NCBI GenBank assembly: GCA_948762645.1
Contig: CAQBRY010000003.1
Span: 29,695 to 44,373, forward strand
DNA from: an uncultured Eubacteriales bacterium
GTDB taxonomy: Bacteria > Bacillota > Clostridia > Oscillospirales > Acutalibacteraceae
Length of the DNA: 14,679 nucleotides
Reading direction: 5' to 3'
This document shows, piece after piece, positions 1 through 5,504 of this stretch. Position 1 is the stretch's first letter. The number at the start of each line of letters is the position of its first letter. The notes under the pieces are model-generated. The model had not been told where the DNA came from and did not search any database. It was given only the letters and a program-made list of their open reading frames with translations. The position numbers and the translations under genes are program-made.

Positions 1-264
1 TGCTTCTAGCCCTGACTACACTACACCATAGCAGCACAGCAGCATCTCCATCTTTTACCCTTTTAAATGCCCTGTAAATCTACTTTTATCTTTTACCCTA
101 TAAGCCTTCCATACTACCCATAAAACGCCTTTAAACAGCCTTACAACGTATTTAAAAGGGTATCTAGTCCATATTATCCTATATGGCCTATGTTATATCT
201 GGCATCTACACTATGCTATACCTACAAAATTGTATTCCTTCCATATAATGCAAATATTTTTGTT
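1..264. other. Non-coding stretch, pyrimidine-rich on + strand
   Basis: No reading frame of useful length on either strand. The + strand is rich in C and T and holds two copies of ATCTTTTACCCT at 50-61 and 88-99. It lies downstream of the minus-strand regulator, so on that strand it could be 3' untranslated RNA. Nothing else is supported. Confidence 0.5.
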
Positions 265-537
265 TTAATTTATGTTATCCGTACCATCTTGAATTGTATC
301 TGAATTGTTTATATCGTCTGAATTATCAAGTAATCCTTGCCTTTTTAAGTCTTCAATGATTAATTGATTGATGTATTGATTATTATTTTTGAATTTATCT
401 GATAACAATACTTTTTCATGCACTTCTTTTTTTACAATAACAGTTATTTTTTTATATGTTTTGTCATCATACTTTTTTCTGGCTCTGTTTACAGCTTCTT
501 TTTTCTTTTGTATTCTTAATTCTTCACTTTTATACAT
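265..537 (-). CDS. Small Arc/MetJ-type ribbon-helix-helix regulator
   Basis: A 90-residue basic protein whose middle, from ARKKYDDKTYKKITVIVKKE onward, has the pattern of ribbon-helix-helix DNA-binding proteins: a basic lead-in, an alternating beta strand (KKITVIV), then two helices. The same lead-in (KKxxDxxxxKRI) occurs in the RHH-like protein at 7978-8175. The C-terminus is Asp/Asn-rich and probably disordered. The start is ATG at 537 with AAAGGA about 10 nt upstream. It is the only minus-strand gene in the window and has its own promoter with palindromes, which fits an autoregulated repressor or a plasmid copy/partition regulator. The fold call is from pattern only; target and role are inferred. 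Confidence 0.7.
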   Translation of the reverse strand: MYKSEELRIQKKKEAVNRARKKYDDKTYKKITVIVKKEVHEKVLLSDKFKNNNQYINQLIIEDLKRQGLLDNSDDINNSDTIQDGTDNIN

Positions 538-600
538 ATTTTATAATTCCTTTAATTGGTTTGCTATTATTTTCAAAATATTCATATTTTTGCATTTGAT

Positions 601-635
601 CTATACAGTATAGCACAAACAAGTGTTCTTGTCAA
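601..635 (-). promoter_or_regulatory. Promoter with operator palindromes for the minus-strand RHH gene
   Basis: On the minus strand TTGACA (635-630) is followed after exactly 17 nt by TATACT (612-607). Two short palindromes overlap it: ACAAG-TGTT-CTTGT (619-632) in the spacer and CTATAC-A-GTATAG (601-613) over the -10. A dimeric RHH repressor binding its own promoter would fit this arrangement; that is inference. Confidence 0.7.
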
Positions 636-639
636 TCCT

Positions 640-1204
640 TGTTAAAATGTATAAAATCATAATCGATTTTGCCTGTTTTCCTGTCAAACTGCTTAATTGT
701 ATTTCAAATACACACAATTAAAAAAATATTGTAGTAATTATTTGATAATACATACTAAATATACACCTGATACATATAATATTATGAATATTAAAAAATA
801 AAATTGAAATATTCTAAAATTTTAATTAAACAATTCAAGCAATTCTTAAAATAAGCGAAATTTTCACTTTAGCACTCAATGCATTACAGTGCTAATAAAA
901 ATAAATGTGCATAAACAGTACTTTTAAAACTCATATATTTATGTTATAATTTGCACATATGAAATACTAAATTGTACAATATGCTGTAATAAAATAAAAA
1001 TATTTAGTCAATATGCACTACAAAAAATATTACCAAAAAACTATATCATTACTATACCATAAACACAGCATATTGTATAGTTTAACTTAAAAAAACCAAA
1101 CATATTTTCGATAAAAGTAATTATGTACATAAAAGTAAAAATATTATTGCTGTAAATTGGTGATTATTACAATAAAAATATACACCTGATACATAAATTT
1201 TTTG
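640..1204. other. AT-rich non-coding region with direct and inverted repeats
   Basis: No credible gene. It contains a 19-bp exact direct repeat AATATACACCTGATACATA at 758-776 and 1177-1195, an 8-bp inverted repeat TTAGCACT/AGTGCTAA (869-876, 888-895), and a 13-bp inverted repeat TACAATATGCTGT/ACAGCATATTGTA (975-987, 1065-1077). An extended -10 (TG-N-TATAAT, 942-950) reads rightward with no ORF behind it. Strong AT bias plus repeats next to an RHH gene is compatible with an origin, a partition site or an antisense RNA locus, but no initiator gene or DnaA-box cluster was recognised. Confidence 0.45.
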
Positions 1205-1233
1205 TTGACAAATAATTGTCAGACAGGTATAGT
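1205..1233 (+). promoter_or_regulatory. Promoter of the giant non-coding RNA
   Basis: TTGACA at 1205-1210 and TATAGT at 1228-1233, exactly 17 nt apart. The predicted start, about 1240, coincides with the 5' arm of a hairpin (TGTAAG 1240-1245 / CTTACA 1264-1269), as expected if the RNA begins there. No ribosome site or convincing ORF follows for more than 1.4 kb. Confidence 0.8.
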
Positions 1234-1239
1234 GATTGG

Positions 1240-2570
1240 TGTAAGGCAAAAGCAAAACAAAGTCTTACATGATAAAAATAAATATTTTCAAGGGAAATTC
1301 TTTCCCGCCCATCATGGGCAATCCGTTCCTATTCTGGAAATACGGATTTTTGAAAAATACATATTTAAAAATCCTGAAAAGGGTTGAACCTTTAAAGGAA
1401 AGTATATCATGCCATGCCGTGTTATACAAGTACTTAAAAGGTAAAATATCTTTTTCAGGTGAGGAGATAGGCCAAAACATCCTCGCCATAGAGTAGAAAT
1501 CTTGCTCTAAGTTGCCAAAAGAAAAAGCGGCGGTTACTTGTAAACCCAGTCACTTCCCGGTTTATTCTTTTCTAAGGAAGTAAATAAAAAGAAAAGAAGC
1601 ACTATAAACCCGTTGAAGGGGATCACACCCGTAAAATGTGAGGTAAACGGCATATGGCCATACATGCCCACCGTAAAGGTGTATATCATTCTGCTGGATT
1701 TTTGGCTGATGTGATCCGCTTGCCCATGTTAGCATGGTAGCAAGGTAAGCGGGGAGTCGGTAAAGATCCAACGTCCGAAAAAGATGGGGCAATCACTTAG
1801 GAAGCGAAAACCCTATAAGATGTAGTAATAACTAGCGGGTTCCACCGTGACATAAAAGCTACTATACACTTATAGAGGCAAGTAGGAATAAGCACTAGGG
1901 CATTGAAAAATCCCAGACGATAGGCAGAATGATATACATAGTAACGGAATAAAACAGAAAAAAAAGAATAAGGAGGAAACGGCAGGGATACAGCGGGTAA
2001 TATAAGACCGTCTAACCTGTTAAAAGGGATTATAAACCGACGCTTCCATACATTTTGAAAGAAATGTGGCCTTCTTCCACAGAATCAGCGTGGTTGCATT
2101 GGGCTGAAGTGCTACGGCGAAAATTTCCTAACCGAGATGACACAGTAATTCTATTTTCTTTCTGTTTTATAAATAAAAATCCTATATAGGCATTACAAAA
2201 ATAAGTCCTAATAGGTGATACACGTTGTCATAGCAGCAACGAAAAAAATAATTGCATGTGACGGTTATTCCCCGTATGAGTACACATAAACCAGGATAGG
2301 GGACGCAAGGTATACGGCGTAATACTTCCAAAACAGATTAGGATCGGCAGGTCTGTATAAATATTTTGTCGGCAGAGGGGAAAGCAGGTAGCCTCTACTA
2401 AAAAAATTACCGCATCCGATCAATCTAGGATACAGGGGATTGTGCAGGGTATTATTATTCTATCCTGTAAACGCAGGACAAAGTTGCCGATGACTAGCTG
2501 CATAAAGGGGAATCGGATAGGAGCAGAAAACCGATAAACAGAGGGAAGGAAAACCCGGAGTCAAAACCAT
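1240..2570 (+). ncRNA. Giant structured non-coding RNA, about 1.3 kb, family not assigned
   Basis: This segment is clearly more GC-rich than its surroundings, has no coding frame with a ribosome site, follows a strong promoter and is full of complementary blocks. Examples: GGGAAA/TTTCCC (1292-1306) abutting GCCCA-TCA-TGGGC (1307-1319); GGTGAGGA/TCCTCGCC around 1458-1488; long-range GGATCACA (1620-1627) with TGTGATCC (1710-1717); CCATG-TTAG-CATGG (1724-1737); GATCGG (2342-2347) with CCGATC (2416-2421) enclosing AGAGG/CCTCT (2374-2396); AGGATA (2427-2432) with TATCCT (2461-2466); CCGAT/ATCGG (2487-2516). Very large ornate RNAs (GOLLD, ROOL) are known from Firmicutes phages and plasmids; this one is longer than I would expect for either and I cannot match it. 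An AT-rich gap near 2150-2200 could separate two RNAs or two domains. The 3' end is uncertain. Confidence 0.75.
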
Positions 2571-2576
2571 AAACAA

Positions 2577-2637
2577 TTTAATTATTTATCATGCCCATAA
2601 GCTTATTGTGGGCGTGAGTAAGTAATTAAATAACGCT
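2577..2637 (+). repeat. 61-nt hairpin repeat, copy 1 (P0)
   Basis: Identical to 5770-5830 except for one base (C at 2602, T at 5795). It folds into a long hairpin: AATTATTTATC...GCCCA pairs with TGGGC...GAGTAAGTAATT around the loop near 2600-2606, with some G-U pairs. It ends at the 5' strand of the pseudoknot module below. Such near-identity in otherwise unrelated 5' regions implies recent duplication or strong constraint. Confidence 0.85.
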
Positions 2638-2689
2638 TCTGCTACGGCGTATAAAAATAGAGCAGCCCAGGGATGTCTGGGGAAAGGGA
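2631..2689 (+). promoter_or_regulatory. Pseudoknot 5'-UTR module, copy 1
   Basis: P1 is ACGCT (2633-2637) with GGCGT (2646-2650). The P1 loop CTGCT (2639-2643) pairs with AGCAG (2661-2665) past the A-rich linker ATAAAAATAG, giving an H-type pseudoknot. P3 follows directly: CCCAG (2666-2670), loop GGATGT, CTGGG (2677-2681). The ribosome site GGAAAGGGAA and ATG 2694 come next. The same architecture with different but complementary helix sequences recurs at 5441 and 5824. Confidence 0.8.
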
Positions 2690-2693
2690 AGAT

Positions 2694-2855
2694 ATGAGAA
2701 AAATAGAAAATTTAAGTTGTGGGAAGTGTAACGGGAAATGCCCCGCTGCACAATATAAAAATGAATATTGTTTCTGTAATTACTGTACGGTAATCATAGA
2801 AGAAGAGGAAGAAGAGGAAGAAGAGACTTCCCGTCGGCTGGGCGACATTAAATAG
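2694..2855 (+). CDS. Small Cys-rich protein with poly-Glu tail
   Basis: A 53-residue protein of unknown function. The start ATG 2694 is chosen because it sits the usual distance after GGAAAGGG and because the sister modules at 5441 and 5824 place their ATG in the same position; an upstream in-frame ATG at 2673 lies inside the P3 hairpin. The N-terminal half has six cysteines (C-x2-C-x3-C-x9-C-x-C-x2-C), suggesting a small zinc or metal knuckle. Then come nine consecutive Glu, encoded by a GAAGAG/GAGGAA tandem repeat, and a basic-acidic tail. It immediately follows the giant RNA and may share its transcript. Confidence 0.65.
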   Translation: MRKIENLSCGKCNGKCPAAQYKNEYCFCNYCTVIIEEEEEEEEETSRRLGDIK

Positions 2856-2897
2856 GCATTAAGCCCAGCGCGTTCAATCCTGATTTATTCAGGATTG
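2837..2897 (+). other. Two hairpins at the 3' end of the Cys-rich gene
   Basis: GCTGGGC (2837-2843) pairs with GCCCAGC (2863-2869) across the stop codon; then CAATCCTGA-TTTAT-TCAGGATTG (2875-2897). Neither is followed by a T-run, so they do not look like intrinsic terminators. They lead straight into the boxA-like sequence at 2909. Confidence 0.6.
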
Positions 2898-2908
2898 GGG
2901 TTGCAGCA

Positions 2909-2926
2909 CTTTGAAAACTAAACAAG
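2909..2926 (+). promoter_or_regulatory. boxA-like antitermination sequence
   Basis: CTTTGAAAACTAAACAAG closely resembles the boxA element of Firmicutes rRNA leaders and spacers, which binds NusB/NusE. Its near-exact reverse complement lies at 3225-3240, so the two could pair across the small gene between them. A role in antitermination is inferred from sequence similarity only. Confidence 0.5.
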
Positions 2927-2955
2927 GGGACTTTACGTCTATACCTTTTTTTGGT

Positions 2956-2985
2956 AAACTATATACATGCAGGTGTATATGGTTT
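2956..2985 (+). promoter_or_regulatory. Hairpin in front of the 3008 gene
   Basis: AAACTATATACA (2956-2967) pairs with TGTATATGGTTT (2974-2985), 12 bp with one G-U, loop TGCAGG. It ends 9 nt before the ribosome site AAAGGGGG (2993-3000). The loop side contains CAGGTGTATAT, the reverse complement of part of the 758/1177 repeat. Confidence 0.6.
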
Positions 2986-3007
2986 AGTAAGGAAAGGGGG
3001 TGGACGT

Positions 3008-3202
3008 ATGCCGATTAATGAAAAAGAATATAACGGTATTCTTTTTGATCAGCTATCTTTATTGGAGGAAATCCAAGAAGTAGCAGAGCAAGAAAAAGCT
3101 GTTATTACTTTGAAATTAATTGACAAAAAGCGGAAACAGGTAGAGCGCAAGCTTTACCAGCAACCGCCATTAATCAATAACAGTAATAACGTTGTTGATT
3201 AA
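3008..3202 (+). CDS. Small helical protein, paralogue A of a duplicated pair
   Basis: A 64-residue protein with no recognised family. The start is ATG 3008, after AAAGGGGGTG; an upstream in-frame ATG at 2951 lies in the leader hairpin and is not used. It begins MPxNEKEYNGxLFDQLS and has a charged helical middle and a (K/R)KLYQxPPL C-terminus. Both ends are shared with the protein at 4226-4399, so the two are paralogues with diverged middles. It is framed by the boxA-like element and its reverse complement, and followed by a terminator-like hairpin and then an XRE regulator. Its length and helical character would suit a small adaptor or inhibitor, but nothing proves that. Confidence 0.8.
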   Translation: MPINEKEYNGILFDQLSLLEEIQEVAEQEKAVITLKLIDKKRKQVERKLYQQPPLINNSNNVVD

Positions 3203-3210
3203 TTCCAGAT

Positions 3211-3256
3211 AGGCGTAAAGTCTTCTTGTTCAGTTTTCAATGGCTTTACGCCTTTT
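3211..3256 (+). terminator. Terminator-like hairpin holding an anti-boxA loop
   Basis: AGGCGTAAAG (3211-3220) pairs perfectly with CTTTACGCCT (3244-3253), followed by a short T-run. The loop contains CTTGTTCAGTTTTCAA (3225-3240), the reverse complement of the boxA-like sequence at 2911-2926. The 5' arm can instead pair with ACTTTACGTCT near 2931-2941, so two mutually exclusive folds exist, an attenuator-like arrangement. Confidence 0.6.
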
Positions 3257-3282
3257 AAACTGTGAAAGGCGGGTGATTAAAA

Positions 3283-3504
3283 TTGAATAAGGAACAAGTC
3301 TGCACTAATGCAGATTTGGTTCAGATGGTCAATCAGATAATTTTACAATCTGGAATTAAAAAGACTTTTATATCTGACCAATTAGGGATTAGTCGGCAAG
3401 CATTGGATAAATTAATGAGTAAAAAAAATTTTTCCATAGATGATGCCAATAAAATTCTTTCCCTAATAGGTTATCATGTGGAAGTTTTAATAAAAAAAGA
3501 TTGA
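3283..3504 (+). CDS. Small XRE/Cro-like helix-turn-helix regulator
   Basis: A 73-residue protein, essentially one HTH domain. The segment KKTFISDQLGISRQALDKLM (about residues 25-44) has the classical XRE helix-turn-helix pattern, and the end (IGYHVEVLIKKD) is like that of phage Cro-type proteins. The start is TTG 3283 with GGCGGGTGA about 6 nt upstream; no ATG is available. It is followed at once by a promoter containing a perfect palindrome (3533-3558), the likely operator. Expected role: repressor of the structured RNA and leader downstream, possibly also of itself. The target is inferred from position. Confidence 0.8.
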   Translation: MNKEQVCTNADLVQMVNQIILQSGIKKTFISDQLGISRQALDKLMSKKNFSIDDANKILSLIGYHVEVLIKKD

Positions 3505-3523
3505 AAAAATTAATATAAAATGG

Positions 3524-3558
3524 TTGACAAATCCTATAATATTATGCTATATTATAGG
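3524..3558 (+). promoter_or_regulatory. Promoter with a perfect 10-bp operator palindrome
   Basis: TTGACA (3524-3529) and TATATT (3548-3553) are 18 nt apart, and a TG lies just upstream of the -10. CCTATAATAT (3533-3542) and ATATTATAGG (3549-3558) are perfect inverted arms filling the spacer and -10, so a bound dimer would block polymerase. The adjacent XRE protein is the obvious candidate. Confidence 0.75.
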
Positions 3559-3832
3559 CAGTTCAGAAATGAACAAAAAAATAAGGAAAAATTTTCCTAT
3601 AAGCAGAGTCAATAAGTCTTACAGAAAAATTTCTACAAGGCAATGTAGATTACCTATTTACGGAAAACCAAATAAAAGAAAATGGTCTTGTTCTTATTTG
3701 CGGTAAGAACAAGACCAGGAACACATAGAAATGTGAAAAAATATAAATACATCACTTATATTTATATCACATTTCTATAGAAATTTCAATCGAAATTTTG
3801 TTCCCTTTTCTTTATTTTTAAAAATTCCATAT
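3559..3832 (+). ncRNA. Structured RNA or long leader
   Basis: Directly downstream of the operator promoter, with no credible ORF. Successive hairpins: GTTCA-GAAA-TGAAC (GNRA loop, 3561-3574), GGAAAATTTTCC near 3585, CTACA/TGTAG near 3632-3648, GGTCTTGTTCTT/AAGAACAAGACC (about 3684-3716), and a long stem GAAATGTGA...TATAAATA with TATTTATA.CACATTTC (about 3728-3778). A weak T-rich stretch follows. It may end there as a small RNA or continue into the boxA-like module at 3835. Confidence 0.6.
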
Positions 3833-3834
3833 TC

Positions 3835-3903
3835 TAGGGGAAAATTTTTCTCCAAATAGTCTTCAGATGTGGATATGGAAAACTGTACATTGACAATTGA
3901 ATA
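3835..3903 (+). promoter_or_regulatory. boxA-like leader module, copy C
   Basis: TAGGGG...CTCC-AAATAGTCTTCAGATGTG...GTAC-ATTGACAATTGAATA. It aligns with copies at 8331 and 10287: a GGG...TCC hairpin, AAATA-(A/G)TCTT--GATGTG, then GTAC-(C/A)TTGACAATT 52-55 nt downstream. TTGACA here has no -10 at 16-18 nt, so it is not a promoter; the shape (TTGACAATTgAATA) resembles the boxA sequences of clostridial rRNA regions. Confidence 0.6.
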
Positions 3904-3904
3904 A

Positions 3905-4135
3905 AAGGTGATTTCTGAAACCTACTTTAACAGGTTCATATGGAGCGGGGTAGGAAGTAGGAATCAATGTGACCTGCCAAAAAAGGTCATTGGGTAGTTG
4001 CAGACCATTCCTAAAACAAATGTAACAGGGAAAAGGTAACAGGGTAGAATGGCTCTTAAGGATTGACCAAGAATCAATTCCTCATTCCACCGCTAATACA
4101 GACAACAGGGATCTGTAAGAGAAAGCGGGATAATA
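3905..4135 (+). ncRNA. Structured RNA leader after module C
   Basis: A roughly 230-nt folded segment without an ORF. Supported helices: CCTACTT/AAGTAGG (about 3921-3960), TGACCT/AGGTCA (about 3970-3991), nested GAATG/CATTC and GGATTGA/TCAATTCC (about 4047-4090), and CCGCT/AGCGG enclosing ACAGA/TCTGT (about 4090-4128). It could be an independent RNA or the leader of the gene at 4226. No known family was recognised. Confidence 0.55.
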
Positions 4136-4141
4136 AGTACA

Positions 4142-4189
4142 TAAAAAAGAAAAATTATTTCTTTTTGTTTGTTACTTGTGTTATAATAT
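4142..4189 (+). promoter_or_regulatory. A/T hairpin followed by an extended -10 promoter
   Basis: AAAAAGAAA-AATTA-TTTCTTTTT forms an A/T hairpin with a U-rich 3' arm, a possible weak terminator of the preceding RNA. TG-T-TATAAT near 4181-4189 is an extended -10 that could start a short transcript for the 4226 gene; no good -35 is visible. Confidence 0.45.
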
Positions 4190-4225
4190 TTTCAAACCTA
4201 TTCTATTATGGAAGGGGGTGAGAAA

Positions 4226-4399
4226 ATGCCAACAAACGAAAAGGAATATAATGGAAATCTTTTTGATCAATTATCTGTGGTCGAAAGGATAGAACGAGCG
4301 GCAAAGTCCGGCAATATGGACAATGTTATAGCTGAAATTGAAATCCTGAAAATGGAAATCAATAGGAAACTGTATCAGAAGCCGCCACTAAGTGAGTAA
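4226..4399 (+). CDS. Small helical protein, paralogue B of a duplicated pair
   Basis: A 57-residue protein of unknown function and paralogue of 3008-3202: MP(T/I)NEKEYNGxLFDQLS at the start and (R)KLYQ(K/Q)PPL at the end are shared. The start is ATG 4226 after GGAAGGGGGTGAG; the in-frame ATG at 4208 overlaps the ribosome site. The middle is charged and helix-prone. Both paralogues follow a boxA-like element and a structured leader, so the duplication probably included the regulatory context, and they may have similar roles. An intrinsic terminator follows the stop. Confidence 0.8.
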   Translation: MPTNEKEYNGNLFDQLSVVERIERAAKSGNMDNVIAEIEILKMEINRKLYQKPPLSE

Positions 4400-4411
4400 C
4401 TAGAAAATTTA

Positions 4412-4440
4412 GGGCTTGTTAAGTAGCAAGTCCTTTTCTT
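4412..4440 (+). terminator. Intrinsic terminator after paralogue B
   Basis: GGGCTTG (4412-4418) pairs with CAAGTCC (4427-4433), one G-U, followed by TTTTCTT. It lies 12 nt after the stop codon of the 4226 gene. Confidence 0.75.
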
Positions 4441-4628
4441 CAATTTGGAACGGAAAAGCTTCCTGTGAGGGCTACAGATGCGGATGTGAGGGCTGCCCAT
4501 GTGGTAATAAGTGCATATACCATCCAAAATGTAATAAGTGCATATATCAGGGTTGTTTATTATCGGTATCCAGCCCGGCGGCGATTCGTGATCGTGATAA
4601 ACAAGTCATTATGGAAAAAATAAAATAA
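4416..4628 (+). CDS. Putative very Cys-rich small protein, start uncertain
   Basis: The open frame encodes a dense cysteine cluster, C-x4-C-x-C-x2-C-x-C-x3-C-x5-C-x2-C-x4-C, with an internal imperfect repeat (NKCIYHPKCNKCIYQGC), then a charged tail. Nine cysteines in about 32 residues suggest a metal-binding or metallothionein-like peptide. The problem is the start: the first possible codon (TTG 4416) lies inside the terminator hairpin and no ribosome site precedes any candidate (TTG 4416 or ATT 4443). Either initiation is unusual, translation depends on read-through transcription, or this is a decaying gene. The cysteine pattern argues against chance, but the gene is not secure. Confidence 0.35.
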   Translation: MLSSKSFSSIWNGKASCEGYRCGCEGCPCGNKCIYHPKCNKCIYQGCLLSVSSPAAIRDRDKQVIMEKIK

Positions 4629-4672
4629 AATAAAATCCTGGCATCTAGGGAAAAGGGTAGAAAGAGGAGAAT

Positions 4673-5008
4673 ATGAAAAAAGTTTTATGGTTTTCCCGTC
4701 ACGAGATGACACCGAAACAAAAGGCGGCATTGGGGGATGTGGAAATTATGCAGGTTAATAAAACAATCATGTCTGCATATGAAATCAAGGAAGAAATTGA
4801 TCAGTGTGACATCATCGCTATTGTTGCACCAATCAATCTGCAGCAGCAGTTCTTGAAGCTTGCAAGGGATAAGCCGGTTATTATGGCAGTAAATGACCGT
4901 GTTCTTATTCCGCAGGAAGATGGAACGGAAGATAAGGTCGTTTTCCAGTTTGTAAAATGGGAACGATTGTTAGAAATTGTAATTAGAAAGGAGGATTTTG
5001 TAATATAA
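4673..5008 (+). CDS. Hypothetical alpha/beta protein with FSRHEMTPKQ start
   Basis: A 111-residue protein; ATG 4673 has AAAGAGGAGA just upstream. It begins MKKVLWFSRHEMTPKQ, then alternates strands and helices: VEIMQVN, a helix, CDIIAIVAPINL, a helix, KPVIMAVNDRVLI, then a more variable C-terminus (FVKWERLLEIVI). This looks like a small Rossmann-like three-layer fold and recalls orphan proteins on Firmicutes mobile elements. The N-terminus (strand, F-S, then MT-x-x-Q) loosely resembles small CRISPR-accessory Csx20-type proteins, but I cannot establish homology and no cas gene is present. No catalytic motif is evident. The 5009 gene begins at the very next base, so the two are co-transcribed. 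Confidence 0.75.
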   Translation: MKKVLWFSRHEMTPKQKAALGDVEIMQVNKTIMSAYEIKEEIDQCDIIAIVAPINLQQQFLKLARDKPVIMAVNDRVLIPQEDGTEDKVVFQFVKWERLLEIVIRKEDFVI

Positions 5009-5353
5009 ATGGAATTGTGGCAAGAAGCAATTGTTAAGAAATGGAATAGGCTGGATAATAGCGAAGTAATGGGATGTGAAGTAGCAAGAAAAGCCCGTGA
5101 AATCGCTGATTTTTTTAAAAGCCTATGTTTTATGTGTTATGACACATATGGAACACGGAATTTTTCTAGCTATGTTGAAAGCATGATCCGTGGGTATCAG
5201 GCAAATGAACAAGTGTATAACGATATGTACATTACAACAACTCTTGATCTTCACGATGTACAATGTAATAGTTATGGATTACATGACTTTGATCGTTATA
5301 TGTCTGAACGCTGGCATGACTATTTCATGTATGCGTTAAAAAATGGAATATAA
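5009..5353 (+). CDS. Hypothetical protein coupled to the 4673 gene
   Basis: A 114-residue, Tyr/Asp/Met-rich, mostly helical protein with no recognised domain. ATG 5009 abuts the TAA of the previous gene (5006-5008). AAAGGAGG (4987-4994) lies inside the upstream gene, 14 nt from the ATG, which is longer than usual, so translational coupling is likely. Features: an N-terminal helix (ELWQEAIVKKWNRL), three cysteines in a short stretch (GCEVARK...CFMCYD), and an aromatic C-terminus (RYMSERWHDYFMYAL). Probably an accessory phage/plasmid gene; function unknown. Confidence 0.75.
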   Translation: MELWQEAIVKKWNRLDNSEVMGCEVARKAREIADFFKSLCFMCYDTYGTRNFSSYVESMIRGYQANEQVYNDMYITTTLDLHDVQCNSYGLHDFDRYMSERWHDYFMYALKNGI

Positions 5354-5360
5354 ATATTTT

Positions 5361-5430
5361 CTCACGTCCGAAATATGATATAATGTTTTTAATATGTCAT
5401 GTGGTCGGTAAGATTCAAAATTGACGTGAG
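5361..5430 (+). promoter_or_regulatory. Hairpin with internal promoter, diverged P0 of module copy 2
   Basis: CTCACGTC (5361-5368) pairs with GACGTGAG (5423-5430), extended outward by A/T pairs. It occupies the position held by the 61-nt hairpin in the other two modules but has an unrelated sequence. Its large loop contains TG-A-TATAAT (5376-5384), an extended -10 reading toward the 5505 gene. Confidence 0.6.
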
Positions 5431-5440
5431 GATTAAAAAA

Positions 5441-5498
5441 TAACGCTACTACATAGGCGTATAAAAATATATGTAGTCTGCCGATGGGCAGGGAAAGG
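5441..5498 (+). promoter_or_regulatory. Pseudoknot 5'-UTR module, copy 2
   Basis: P1 is ACGCT (5443-5447) with GGCGT (5456-5460). The whole loop ACTACATA (5448-5455) is the exact complement of TATGTAGT (5470-5477), across the linker ATAAAAATA. P3: CTGCC (5478-5482), loop GATG, GGCAG (5487-5491). Then GGGAAAGGGAA and ATG 5505. Relative to copy 1 both the pseudoknot helix and P3 have changed on both sides while staying complementary. Confidence 0.8.
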
Positions 5499-5504
5499 GA
5501 AATC

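Noticed and set aside
1202..1792. Short ORFs on both strands in the giant RNA region
   Set aside because: No ribosome sites, odd composition, one starts inside the promoter, and all cross strong complementary helices.
1240..2570. Group I or group II intron
   Set aside because: No GUGYG start, domain V-like hairpin, intron-encoded protein or interrupted exon was found.
3524..3706. 60-codon ORF over the operator and structured RNA
   Set aside because: Starts within the promoter, has no ribosome site, and passes through several hairpins.
3890..3895. TTGACA of the recurrent TTGACAATT as promoter -35
   Set aside because: None of the three copies has a -10-like hexamer 16-18 nt downstream, while conservation extends over the whole upstream module.
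4060..4100. tRNA-like 3' half ending in TTCCACC
   Set aside because: The apparent T-arm has a seven-pair stem and lacks the TTCRA loop; no matching acceptor or anticodon arm upstream.
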